A DNA stretch of 64,000 nt from AP-15 sp963735445. GTDB taxonomy: Bacteria > Pseudomonadota > Alphaproteobacteria > ATCC43930 > CGMCC-115725. Shown one piece after another: positions 54,142 to 63,051 of this stretch. The notes beneath the pieces were generated by a model that did no database searches, was not told the DNA's origin, and saw only the letters and a list, made by a program, of their open reading frames with translations. A program made the position numbers and the translations under genes. Where the stretch lies: positions 1 through 64,000 of the forward strand of contig CAVTLC010000013.1 in the NCBI GenBank assembly GCA_963735445.1. Reading direction: 5' to 3'. Every line of letters begins with the position of its first letter. The first letter of the stretch is position 1.

Positions 54142-55327
54142 TCAGGACCACAGCCGCTCGCTGGCGAGGCGCGCGCCCTCAGCGAGCGCCGCGAGTTTGG
54201 CCCACACGACCGAGGGCGCCACGGCATTGTCGACAAAGGCGAAGGTAGCAAAGCCGCAATCCGCTCCGGCGATGACCCGCTCGCGGCCGACGGCATTGGC
54301 GAAATTGGTAATGCGCTGGGCGATCAGTCGCGGATGTTCGACAAAATTGGTGGTCGAGTCGATGACCCCTGGGATCAGGACCTTGTCATCCGGGATCTTG
54401 GCGTCACGCAGATCTTCCCATTCATGGGCGTGGCGCGGATTAGCGGCCTCGAACGACAGACCCGACGGCCGGGCACGCAAAGCGACACCGAGGATCTTGG
54501 CGAGCGGGATGTCATGCGTGTGCGGGCCTTCATAATTGCCCCAGCAAAGATGCATGCGCATCGCGTCGGGCGGAATATTCGCGGTGGCGTGGTTCAGCGC
54601 CGCAATATTGCGTTCGGCGATGCGCAGGAATTCGTCATCCGAGAGATGCTGGTATTGATTGTGCCGCGCCGAGCCGAGGTCGGGCGCATCGATCTGCAGG
54701 ATAAAGCCGGCCCGGTGGATCGCTTTCGTATTCTTCCTTCAGCGCATTCGCCAAAGCTTCGACATAGGCATCCTCGTCTTTGTAATAGCGATCGGGCACA
54801 AATTTGGTCAGCACGCCGGGCGAGGCCGCATTCATAAAGGCTTCGCGGGGTTTCGCCTCGGCGCAGGCAGCCGCGAGATTGGTGATGTCCACTTCCAGCG
54901 GCCGCGGGTCGCCGTAAGCGACTGGCCCGACACAGCACGGCACCGCCTCCCGGCTGAACCACGAGGTGCCGCCGCGCTTTTGGTTTAGACGCTCCTGGAA
55001 GTCGGGGTGATCGAGCAAATCGCGATGCGCCGCGGTCTGCGGCGGCTGGTCGTTGGCGCCGCCGCGAAACGCGCCGATGCCCGAGAGGCGATGCCGGACG
55101 TAAAACGTATAGGAGATCTTGCCAAATTCGCCGTCGCAAACGCTGTCGATGCCGGCCGCAACCTGTCTTTTGACGACGTCGTGAACTGACGATGCCAAGC
55201 AGGCATCAAAGGCGGCCTGTTCGATCGGCCGGCCGGCTTCTCGCGCTTCGAGAAACCCGAGAAGATCGGATGGCCGCGGCAGGCTGCCGACATGCGTCGT
55301 CAAAATCCGTTCGGTGCTGCGCTCCAT
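54142..55327 (-). CDS. Cobalamin-independent methionine synthase II (MetE C-domain)-like protein, frameshifted
   Basis: About 394 aa after correction. The first frame (55327 to about 54726) has THVGSLPRP and DGEFGKISYTFYV. The continuation to 54142 has QIDAPDLGSARHN, the zinc ligands H-x-C in MRMHLCWGN, and C in GADCGF. One extra A in AAA (TTT at 54724-54726 on the plus strand) explains the break, giving EYEAIHRAGF. Such short MetE-like proteins lack the N-terminal half and act on unknown methyl donors, or, like the epoxyalkane-CoM transferase relatives, on thiols. It converges with panC (5 nt). Confidence 0.85.
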
Positions 55328-55438
55328 CCCCCTACTCCCTCATCTCGCCCGACCCCGATCACCCCGACCCCGCTCTATGCCGCCGATGCGGTTTCGTTGA
55401 GGGTGCCGCTCGGGCAATGCAGCCTCGAAACGTCCCGC

Positions 55439-56023
55439 TTAGCCGACGCCGAGTCCGGCGCGGAGATCGGCGACGACCTGCTCGCGGGTACGGGTCTGCC
55501 AGCGGCGGCGGCGGCCGATCGGCTCGTTCTCGATCTCCGGGACGACCTTGCAGGCGACAAAGACCGGGCCGGGGCCGGCCATGATGCCGGGAAGCTCGCG
55601 CTCGAAATCGCCGATTTCGGTGAAGGCAAAGGTGCGGGGATAGCCGCAGCCGCGCGCGATCACGTCGTACTGCATCTTGTCGGCGTTCGGCACCGGCTGG
55701 CCGCCGGTCGTCGCGTAGACGCCGTTGTCGATCAGGAAGTGATAAAGGTTGGGCGGCGCCTGCTCGGCCACGGTGGCCAGGATGCCGAGGCTCATCTGGA
55801 TGTCGCCCTCGGAGTCGAACAGCATGACCTTCTTGTCCGGCCGCGCCAGCGCGAGGCCGAGGCCGAGACCGGCATGGCCGCCCATCGCCGGATCGCCGAG
55901 TTCGACATCGAGCGGCTGGTTGTCGCTGAGGTTGATCCAATAGCGGCCGCTGCGGCCGGGGACCAGGATCGCGTCGCCGCGGTAACGGGCGAAGGCCTTC
56001 ATCATGTCGGCGGTGTACATCAT
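55439..56023 (-). CDS. Thiamine-diphosphate decarboxylase, beta subunit (sulfo-/phosphonopyruvate type)
   Basis: 194 aa C-terminal half of a ThDP decarboxylase. ELGDPAMGGHAGLGLGLALA and FDSEGDIQMSLG bind ThDP diphosphate and Mg2+, and IDNGVYATTGGQP follows as in sulfopyruvate decarboxylase beta (ComE) and phosphonopyruvate decarboxylase. GGAGG precedes ATG 56023. The alpha gene ends 15 nt upstream, so the pair forms one enzyme. The 2-oxoacid substrate is unknown; no coenzyme M or phosphonate genes are visible. Confidence 0.88.
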   Translation of the reverse strand: MMYTADMMKAFARYRGDAILVPGRSGRYWINLSDNQPLDVELGDPAMGGHAGLGLGLALARPDKKVMLFDSEGDIQMSLGILATVAEQAPPNLYHFLIDNGVYATTGGQPVPNADKMQYDVIARGCGYPRTFAFTEIGDFERELPGIMAGPGPVFVACKVVPEIENEPIGRRRRWQTRTREQVVADLRAGLGVG

Positions 56024-56038
56024 TTCGCGGCCTCCTTT

Positions 56039-56557
56039 TTACCGATTAAAGCCGTGGTATTCGTCGCCGACCAGGACGACCACGGGCCGTTTGGTGCGCT
56101 CGGCTTCTTCGAAAGCGACGGCAATGCGCGGCGAGTCGGAGTCGTTCTCGATCAGATAATAGTTGATGCCGAACGCCATCAGGAAGCGCTCGGTATAGGT
56201 CGCCACGGTGTCAGGGGTGACGCCGTGCCGGGTCCAGCCGCGGTAACCGACCATCAATACGATCGGCACATTGAGGCTCATCAGCCAGCCGCGGATCGAA
56301 TCGCCCGATTCGAGCATGCCGGTGTTCTGAATCAGGATCAGCGGCTTGGCGCCGCCGAGCCATAGCCCGGCCGCGATAGAGGAGGCATGCCCCTCGCGGT
56401 TGACCCCGATAAGGTGGATTGCCGGATCGGCCTTCATCAACAAATAGAGCCAGTTGGTCTCGCTGTCGGGCAGGTACACGACGTGAGTGACGCCATGCTT
56501 TTTCATTTCGGCAAGCACTGTTTCCGGGTTTAGCGCCACCGCAGCCAATTCGCTCAT
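56039..56557 (-). CDS. Thiamine-diphosphate decarboxylase, alpha subunit (sulfo-/phosphonopyruvate type)
   Basis: 172 aa N-terminal half of the same decarboxylase. YLPDSETNWLY and the activating Glu in GVNREGHASSIAAGLWLGG match the ThDP pyrimidine domain, and IQNTGMLESGDSIRGWL is characteristic of the sulfopyruvate/phosphonopyruvate group. I use ATG 56557 (MSELAAVAL); the upstream ATG at 56587 is possible. It is probably co-transcribed with beta and then the MetE-like gene further along the strand. Confidence 0.88.
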   Translation of the reverse strand: MSELAAVALNPETVLAEMKKHGVTHVVYLPDSETNWLYLLMKADPAIHLIGVNREGHASSIAAGLWLGGAKPLILIQNTGMLESGDSIRGWLMSLNVPIVLMVGYRGWTRHGVTPDTVATYTERFLMAFGINYYLIENDSDSPRIAVAFEEAERTKRPVVVLVGDEYHGFNR

Positions 56558-56617
56558 TGACCCCTCCGATAAGGACCCGACCAGCATAGATCGGGCTGGG
56601 TTCGAGCGCCAACGCAG

Positions 56618-57001
56618 TTACTTGGGCTGCACCATCGGGTTTCCGCCGGGTGTGCCGGGCGGCGGGATGACCGGGGTCCGGCCCGCTCCACGATTGGGTG
56701 GCGACGTCAGCATGCCCCGGTCGCCGCTCGGCGGCGGATGAATGACACCGCCCGACCGGCTCAGCTCATGGCTCAACGAGCCTCCGGTCGTGCCCGATCC
56801 TGGTGAGGACGGCAGCTGTGGTCCGCCGGCATCATTCCCGGAGTTGCCGCCTGGAGTGCTTGGCTGCGGCTGAGAGCTCCCGGCCGCCGCTTGGCCTCTA
56901 CCCGCTTCAACAGCCGACGCTTGCATCGGCGCCGTTGCGATCATGAGCCCGCAAACCCAGACCGCACCAACCGCGCGGAGATTGACTGATCGCAACATCA
57001 C
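56618..57001 (-). CDS. Hypothetical secreted Gly/Pro/Ser-rich protein
   Basis: 127 aa. A signal peptide (LRAVGAVWVCGLMIATAPMQASA) is followed by a low-complexity, disordered chain rich in Gly, Pro and Ser, with no enzymatic motif. The frame is real in composition and has a basic N-terminus, but I know no family. It lies between the decarboxylase pair and the divergent cupin gene and may not be related to either. Confidence 0.55.
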   Translation of the reverse strand: MMLRSVNLRAVGAVWVCGLMIATAPMQASAVEAGRGQAAAGSSQPQPSTPGGNSGNDAGGPQLPSSPGSGTTGGSLSHELSRSGGVIHPPPSGDRGMLTSPPNRGAGRTPVIPPPGTPGGNPMVQPK

Positions 57002-57140
57002 GTTCCCTTCCCACTATGGTCTTCCTCTCGATGAGGGACGCTTGGGGCCGGGCAAAGTTCGGTTCCAGCTCGGTCTTTATTGTCGTGCTCCGGGAGTAGG
57101 CTTATCGTCTGCCGTTGCGCAAATGCTGTGGGAGATACCG

Positions 57141-57593
57141 ATGCCATTGCCGCAGGACATCAGACCCGCTTTTCAGGATATCCAGGACACCTTGGTGAAG
57201 TCAGACGCGCCATGGGTTCAGCAGACCCCGTTGTCGTCGGTCAAGGTGCTGTGGGTCGGGCGCGAAACCGGGACCTGGGCCTCGTTACACCATTGGAAAA
57301 AGGGCTATGTCGCGCCGCCACACAAGCATCTCGCCGGGGCGCACGCTTTTATCGTCTCGGGCAAATTGCAGGTGCGCAATGGCGTGTTGAACGCCGGCGA
57401 CTATGTCTACGAGCCGTCAGGCATCCTGCACGACGCGACGACCGCACTCGAGGACACGACCTACCTGTTCATCTGCAACGGCGCGGTATTGTTCTTTGAC
57501 GAGAACGGCTTCACTCGGTACACGAATTGGGAAGTTATGGAAAAACTGCGCGCTCAAGCAGCGCCGGAGATGCGGGCCGAGGCAGCCGAGTAA
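57141..57593 (+). CDS. Cupin-domain protein (2,4'-dihydroxyacetophenone dioxygenase-like)
   Basis: 150 aa from ATG 57141, with GGGAGAT just upstream; the frame is open to 56943 but without conserved sequence. One cupin domain has the metal ligands in PPHKHLAGAHAFI (H-x-H...H) and a later H in GILHDATT. The ALEDTTYLFICNGAVLFFDENG end resembles the DAD-type ring-ketone dioxygenases. That enzyme cleaves 2,4'-dihydroxyacetophenone, and the neighbouring monooxygenase genes make a ketone pathway possible, but this is an inference. The end overlaps the converging MFS gene by 40 nt. Confidence 0.8.
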   Translation: MPLPQDIRPAFQDIQDTLVKSDAPWVQQTPLSSVKVLWVGRETGTWASLHHWKKGYVAPPHKHLAGAHAFIVSGKLQVRNGVLNAGDYVYEPSGILHDATTALEDTTYLFICNGAVLFFDENGFTRYTNWEVMEKLRAQAAPEMRAEAAE

Positions 57594-58906
57594 TCGGTCG
57601 GCGGTGACAGCCGCACCCTAGCCACCAGCAACGCCGAGAGGCTGAACCACAGCGCGGCGATCGCAAAGGCGAGCACATAGGCAAATCGCGCCGATACCGC
57701 CCATTTGGCGCCGCTGATGATCCAGCCTGTCGTCAACGGCCCGAGAATCTGCGGCAGCACCAGCGCGACATGCCAGATCCCCATATCCTTGCCGGACAAT
57801 TCGCTCCGCGGCAGCACCCGCAACGCCAAGGCCCAATCGACCGCCTGGTAGGCGCCCCAGCCCGAGAAATAAACGAACGCGACCAGCCCCATCAGTAGCC
57901 ATTGCGGCTGCAGGGCGATCAGCACATAAGCGCTCGCCGCCCCGGCCATCATCCAGCTTGTCACCCTGACGATCGCGACAATGCCAAAACGGGACGTCAG
58001 CCGGGCCGCGACAAGGCTCGCCGGGATCCCGAGCAATGCGCCGATGCCAAGCACCATCGGCAAAACCCGCCCCGGCTCGTTCACGCCGACGATATCCTGC
58101 AGATAGAACAACAGAAACGTCAGCACCGACCAGACGCCGAGATTGGCGAAAAGGCGTGTCACCAGCACTCGGTAGAAATTCCGGTGCAATGACGGCGGCA
58201 GCCAAAACGAGCGGACAAACGCGCCCAGCCGGAACGGCTCAGCGGCGCCGCTGGCGGGCGGTTCATGCACCCTTAACATCGTGATCGCGAGGCAAACGAG
58301 GTTGATCGCGATCAGCCCGGAAATCGCCGCGGCCGGATGACCGTGAACGTAGAGCGCCACCGCGATGCCGTTGCCGGTGAAGGTGCCGAGGATGCTCATG
58401 ATGTTCATCCAGGCGCTGGCCGAGGCCTGACTGGCGGGCGGCACGACGTCGGGGATCAGGCCGGCATAGGGCCCGCAGGCCCAGTTCCACCAAAACTGCA
58501 GGTTCAATATCGCCAGCGCGTAAAGCAGGATGCTGCTGCCGGCGCCAAACGGCACCAGCAATGCCAAGCCGATGCAGGTCCCGATCATGCCGGCGAGCAA
58601 AAATGGCCGCCGGCGTCCGCTTGCATTGCGCACCCGATCCGAGAGTGCCCCCGCGACCGGCGCCATAACCAATGCCATAAAGGCGCCGATCGCCAGGATT
58701 GAGCCGCTGATGCCCTCCTTCACCACCGCATCGGGGCCGAGGATCGCGGCAATCTGGTCGGGAATAATGACCGGCACGACGGTCAGCCAGTTGGCGAACA
58801 ATGCGAACCACAAGAGCGAAACCGCGATTTGGTCGGATATTGAAAATCGCACGGCTTGGCCGATTGCTGGCCGCGCCAACACCGCGGTCCCGGAACTGTC
58901 GCTCAT
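57554..58906 (-). CDS. MFS transporter
   Basis: 450 aa from ATG 58906 (in-frame start at 58972 less likely). Twelve hydrophobic segments are seen. The MALVMAPVAGALSDRVRNASGRRRPF loop signature resembles glycoside-pentoside-hexuronide/sucrose porters and the related DUF-type carriers. The transported compound is not known. It is divergent from the quinone oxidoreductase gene, with about 160 nt between them. Confidence 0.88.
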   Translation of the reverse strand: MSDSSGTAVLARPAIGQAVRFSISDQIAVSLLWFALFANWLTVVPVIIPDQIAAILGPDAVVKEGISGSILAIGAFMALVMAPVAGALSDRVRNASGRRRPFLLAGMIGTCIGLALLVPFGAGSSILLYALAILNLQFWWNWACGPYAGLIPDVVPPASQASASAWMNIMSILGTFTGNGIAVALYVHGHPAAAISGLIAINLVCLAITMLRVHEPPASGAAEPFRLGAFVRSFWLPPSLHRNFYRVLVTRLFANLGVWSVLTFLLFYLQDIVGVNEPGRVLPMVLGIGALLGIPASLVAARLTSRFGIVAIVRVTSWMMAGAASAYVLIALQPQWLLMGLVAFVYFSGWGAYQAVDWALALRVLPRSELSGKDMGIWHVALVLPQILGPLTTGWIISGAKWAVSARFAYVLAFAIAALWFSLSALLVARVRLSPPTDYSAASARISGAA

Positions 58907-59067
58907 CTCTCCTCCCCGGCGCCGCTGTCCGGCACTGCAGCAAAGACGGACGACAGTATGCCTCAATTCCATAATGCCTCAATTCGATCGGGGCGGCGAA
59001 ACGGGCTGGCGCAGGAAGGGCGGTTCGGGGCAAGCTTTCGGCTCTACCCGGCAGTGGAGGAGCGGCG

Positions 59068-60042
59068 ATGCGGGCGATGGTGTGCGAGGCGTTCGGCGGC
59101 CCCGAAGTGCTGGCGTTGCGCGAGCTGCCCGACCCGCCGCCTCCCGGGCCCGGTGAAGTCCAAGTGCGGATCACCGCCCGCGGGGTGCAATACGTCGACG
59201 TGTTGATGCTGGCCGGGAAATACCAGTTCCGGCCGGATCCGCCCTTCATCCCGGGCAGCGAGGGCGCCGGCGAAATTGTCGCCATCGGCCCCGGTGTCGG
59301 CGGGTTCAAACCCGGCGACAAGGTCATGTGCCGCCAGCGGCTCGGCGCCTTTGCCGAATTGGGCAATGTCAAAGCCGAGGATTGCGATCTCGTGCCGGCG
59401 GCCATGGGCCTCGACCAGGCAGCGGTTTTTCGCAACGTCTATCACACCGCCTACCACGCGCTCTTGCAGCGCGGCCGGCTCAAACCCGGCGATTGGGTAA
59501 TCATCCATGGCGCTGCCGGCGGCATCGGTCTGCCGGCGATCCAGATCGCCAAACTTTACGGCGCTACCGTGATCGCCACTGCCAGCACCGATGAAAAGCG
59601 CCAGGTCTGTCTCGAAGAGGGTGCCGATTACGCGATCCCCTATCACGACGGGTTTCGCGACAAGGTGCTGGAGCTGACCCAAGGCCGCGGCGTCGATATC
59701 ATTTACGACCCGGTCAACGGTCCGACGTTCGAGGAGTCGCTGCGCTGCCTGGCCTGGAGCGGCCGTATCCTGATCCTGGGTTTTCTCGGCGGTCCGCCCG
59801 CCGCGGCGCGCACCAACTACCTGCTGATCAAGGGGATCGAAGCGATCGGGGTGCGGATCGGCGGCCTCAACGAAACCCATCCGGAGATTGCCGCCGCCAA
59901 TATCAAGACGCTGATCGGGCTCGCCGCCGAGGGCAAGCTCAAGCCGCGGATCTGGCGCCGCTACCGCCTCGAACAAGCCGCGGAAGCCGTTCAGGCATTG
60001 ATCGATCGCGCCGTGATCGGCAAGGCGGTGTTGGTCGGCTGA
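59068..60042 (+). CDS. Zinc-free medium-chain dehydrogenase (NADPH:quinone oxidoreductase type)
   Basis: 324 aa, with GGAGGAG 7 nt before ATG 59068. The GroES-like start (EVLALRELPDPPPPGPGEV) is followed by IPGSEGAGEIV and the nucleotide motif HGAAGGIGLPAIQIAK around residue 150. No structural zinc cysteines are present. The group reduces quinones or alpha,beta-unsaturated carbonyls with NADPH. The next gene on the same strand is a gamma-resorcylate-decarboxylase-like amidohydrolase 210 nt away. Confidence 0.92.
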   Translation: MRAMVCEAFGGPEVLALRELPDPPPPGPGEVQVRITARGVQYVDVLMLAGKYQFRPDPPFIPGSEGAGEIVAIGPGVGGFKPGDKVMCRQRLGAFAELGNVKAEDCDLVPAAMGLDQAAVFRNVYHTAYHALLQRGRLKPGDWVIIHGAAGGIGLPAIQIAKLYGATVIATASTDEKRQVCLEEGADYAIPYHDGFRDKVLELTQGRGVDIIYDPVNGPTFEESLRCLAWSGRILILGFLGGPPAAARTNYLLIKGIEAIGVRIGGLNETHPEIAAANIKTLIGLAAEGKLKPRIWRRYRLEQAAEAVQALIDRAVIGKAVLVG

Positions 60043-60251
60043 GGCTAGCCCTCCAAACACCACCCGGAATTAGCCAGTCACCCTGGCCCGACGCCATACC
60101 GTCCGGCCGCCCGCCGGCACCACCGCGAGCGCGCTGTCGTCGTGTCCGGTGGCTCCGAATTCGGCCTGCCGGCAACCGATATAGATGCTAGTCTTTACCC
60201 GACGTTGGCGACCCAGGATGGCGCGCGCCACGCGAAAACGGGAGGACAGGA

Positions 60252-61202
60252 GTGGCCAAGAAGCCCTACATCATCGCGCTCGAAGAGCATTACCAGGACC
60301 CTGAGGTCAAGCAGCTCGGCGGCGGTCCCGGTGCTGGTCGGGACATCGTCGAACGCCTCGATGATCTCGGCGCACTGCGCATTCGCGAGATGGACGAGGC
60401 CGGCATCGATCTGCAGGTCCTATCGCACTCAATTCCCGGATTGCAGGCGGTCGATGCCGAAGCCGGGCCGCCCTTGGCGCGCCGCACCAATGACCGGCTC
60501 CATGAAGCGGTGCTGCGCTACCCGGATCGTTTTTCCGCATTCGCGGTGTTGCCGACCGCCAATCCGCGCGCCGCGGCCGACGAGTTGGAACGCGCCGTCA
60601 CCAAGCTCGGCTTTAAGGGCGCCATGATCAATGGCATGACCGGCGGTGTGTTTCACGACGACAAACGCTTTTGGCCGATCTGGGAGCGGGCCGCCAAGCT
60701 CGACGTGCCGATCTATATCCATCCGGCGTTGCCGCACCCCGCGGTCATCGAGGCCTATTACAAGGACTACGCGCAGTCACATCCCGGCATCCTGCGCGCC
60801 GCCTGGGGCTTTACGGTCGAGACCGCGACCCAGGGCCTGCGCTTTGTCCTGAGCGGCGTGTTTGACGCTCATCCCGGTCTCAAGATCATCCTCGGGCATA
60901 TGGGCGAGGGTTTGCCGTTTCTGCTGTGGCGCATCAGCCATGGGCTGCGCGCGACGATGAAAGAAAAGACCTTCCGCGACATCTTTTGTGAGCATTTCTG
61001 GATCACGACGAGCGGCTTCTTTTCGGATACAGCACTCGTGTGCAGCATGATGGAGATGGGGATCGACCGCATCCTGTTCTCGGTCGACTACCCGTTCGCC
61101 GAAAACCCGCCCGGCACCGAATGGCTGAAGACGCTGCCGCTCGGCCCCGAAGACACCGAGAAGCTGCTGAACGGCAACGCCCGCCGCCTGCTCAAGCTGT
61201 AA
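60252..61202 (+). CDS. Amidohydrolase, gamma-resorcylate/5-carboxyvanillate decarboxylase-like
   Basis: 316 aa from GTG 60252 (GGAGG upstream). The first metal motif is ALEEHYQDPE, the E-x-H form characteristic of LigW/gamma-resorcylate decarboxylases, unlike the D-x-H form of the three relatives in this window. IYIHPALPHPAVIEAYY and FSVDYPFAENP supply the other metal residues. Enzymes of this group decarboxylate hydroxylated aromatic acids without a reductant. A neighbouring quinone oxidoreductase, a MFS transporter and a Baeyer-Villiger enzyme fit an aromatic degradation context. It converges with the next gene, with 4 nt between. Confidence 0.9.
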   Translation: MAKKPYIIALEEHYQDPEVKQLGGGPGAGRDIVERLDDLGALRIREMDEAGIDLQVLSHSIPGLQAVDAEAGPPLARRTNDRLHEAVLRYPDRFSAFAVLPTANPRAAADELERAVTKLGFKGAMINGMTGGVFHDDKRFWPIWERAAKLDVPIYIHPALPHPAVIEAYYKDYAQSHPGILRAAWGFTVETATQGLRFVLSGVFDAHPGLKIILGHMGEGLPFLLWRISHGLRATMKEKTFRDIFCEHFWITTSGFFSDTALVCSMMEMGIDRILFSVDYPFAENPPGTEWLKTLPLGPEDTEKLLNGNARRLLKL

Positions 61203-61206
61203 ATGA

Positions 61207-62313
61207 TCAATTAAAGAAGCGCGCCGGCCGGAAATCGGCAAGCTCGGCCCTCGGGCTGCCACCGACGATCTCGTCGGCCACTGCTTTGCCGAGGAACGGC
61301 GACATCGTCACGCCGCTGTGGGTGATCGCGATGTAATAGCCGGAAACCCGCGGCATCGGTCCGATCGCAGACAGGTGATCGCCGGGGATCGGCCGGATGG
61401 CGATGCGCACCGCCTCCGGTTCGACCTCGCCGATCGAGGGCAGCAGCTGTCGGGCGCGCCGCACCAGATCGCGCGCCTCGGGCATCGACGGGCTGAGCTT
61501 CGTGTCAAAGCTCAGACTGGCGTCGGTCGGGTTCCAGTGCAACATCAGACGCCCGGCGCCATCGGGGCGCGCATCGATGATGCTGGTGCGGACGACACGG
61601 CTCAAGCCGGCCGCAACCGGCGGCGTGAACACCAGGAAGCCGACGGTCGGTGCCAGCGGCAAGTGCAGACCGGCGTCCCGGGTTGCCTCATTGGTCCAGC
61701 GGCCGGCACAGTTCACGACGATGTCGGCCTCGTATTGCGCGCCATCGGCGATCCGGACGCCGGTGACCCGATCTCCGGCCATGATCAAATCGACAACCCG
61801 GGCGCCGCAGATGATTTTTGCGCCATGGCGGCGTCGTGCGGCGGACAGCATCGCATGCGCGTAGACCACCGGATCGAGCCAACCCTCCTCCGGGAAAAAC
61901 GCCACCGGCGCATCGCCGATTGTCGCGGGATCGATATCGGGCTCCAATTCCTGCAGCTCGGCTAGCGTGATCCACTCCGCGGCATAGCCCCACGAGCGCA
62001 GTTGCTCGATGTTTTCGCGCTGCGCCTGACGATCGGGTTCAAGCTCCCATTCGAGACTGCCGCCACCATGCCACCACGGCGTCGCGCCAAACTCGTCGGC
62101 CAGCGCCAAATGCGCCTTCATGCCGGCGACATTCAGATCGTGATAGGGTTTCGGCGGTTTGTTGTGCGCATTGGTCCAGGCGAAGCTGATGCCGGAGGTG
62201 CCGCCGCCGATGCGGGTCGCTTCCAGCACCGTGACAGCGGCGCCGGCCTGAGCCAGCCGATACGCAACCGAGGCACCCATCACACCGCCGCCGATCACGA
62301 TCGTCTGCATCAT
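61207..62313 (-). CDS. FAD-dependent oxidoreductase, DAO/DadA type
   Basis: 368 aa. The FAD fold has GGGVMG at 8-13 and an acidic EATRIGG end. TSGISFAWTN and the C-terminal YYIAITHSGVTMSPFLGKAV are typical of the glycine-oxidase-like part of the DAO family. It is probably a soluble or peripheral oxidase of amino acids or other amines. It is a paralogue of the enzyme at 5824-7092 but about 55 residues shorter. The gene converges with the amidohydrolase gene. Confidence 0.9.
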   Translation of the reverse strand: MMQTIVIGGGVMGASVAYRLAQAGAAVTVLEATRIGGGTSGISFAWTNAHNKPPKPYHDLNVAGMKAHLALADEFGATPWWHGGGSLEWELEPDRQAQRENIEQLRSWGYAAEWITLAELQELEPDIDPATIGDAPVAFFPEEGWLDPVVYAHAMLSAARRRHGAKIICGARVVDLIMAGDRVTGVRIADGAQYEADIVVNCAGRWTNEATRDAGLHLPLAPTVGFLVFTPPVAAGLSRVVRTSIIDARPDGAGRLMLHWNPTDASLSFDTKLSPSMPEARDLVRRARQLLPSIGEVEPEAVRIAIRPIPGDHLSAIGPMPRVSGYYIAITHSGVTMSPFLGKAVADEIVGGSPRAELADFRPARFFN

Positions 62314-62577
62314 TTCACCGAAGCATTGCTGAGGTTGAAAGGGGCGATCTTGAGCTGGTCATCTGCGAGGCCGTGTGCAACTGGTTGGGTTGCCCCCTGC
62401 CCGCTCGCGCCAACGGCTGATGCTACGGCAGAAACCCCACGCTGTCGCCCCGCGAATCCGCCCCGCAGCGCGTCGCCGCGATGAACTGCAACCACCAGAC
62501 ATCTGCGGATTTTTCGCGCCGCGGTCGGCTGACGCCCTTATACCTGACCAGAATGATCGGCTGGAGGGAGAACGACC

Positions 62578-62982
62578 ATCGCCATCGACCGAACTCAAGC
62601 CGAGCCTGACGATCGGGCGGTAGCTGCCGCGCTCGCCACGCTCGATCGCTTTATGGCGGCGCTAAATGCCGGCGACGAACCAGCACTGCTCGCCACACTG
62701 CATTTCCCGCATTACCGGCTCGCCGGCGGCAGGATGCGGGTGTGGGATCAGCCCGGCGCTTATCTCGGCGACTTCCTCGCACGCGCGGGCGCCGACTGGC
62801 ACCACAGCGCGTGGGATTTCCGCCATGTCATCGCCGCCGGCCCCGCAAAGGTGCATCTCGATGTGCAATTCACCCGCTATCGCGCCGACAATTCGGCGAT
62901 CGGCTCGTTCCGATCGCTATGGATCGTCACCGAGGATGGCGGAGGCTGGGCAGTGGCAGCGCGGTCGAGCTTCGCCGATTGA
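62578..62982 (+). CDS. NTF2/SnoaL-like protein, non-canonical start likely
   Basis: About 134 aa if translation begins at ATC 62578, which GGAGGGAG precedes by 8-9 nt; the first ATG in frame is 62653 (109 aa) and lacks a ribosome-binding site. The upstream part AVAAALATLDRFMAALNAG has the helix expected at the start of the fold, so the longer form is more plausible; ATC may be a miscalled ATG. The rest (LATLHFPHYRLAGGRMRVW, and SFRSLWIVTEDGGGWAVAARSSF) fits a small NTF2-like barrel, commonly an isomerase, hydrolase or binding protein. It precedes the Baeyer-Villiger gene by 70 nt. Confidence 0.6.
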   Translation: MAIDRTQAEPDDRAVAAALATLDRFMAALNAGDEPALLATLHFPHYRLAGGRMRVWDQPGAYLGDFLARAGADWHHSAWDFRHVIAAGPAKVHLDVQFTRYRADNSAIGSFRSLWIVTEDGGGWAVAARSSFAD

Positions 62983-63051
62983 TCACCCCTGTGGTAACAA
63001 ATGTGCTCGCGGCGGGCATCGAGCTGCTCGCAATCTGATTGGCGAGGCGTG

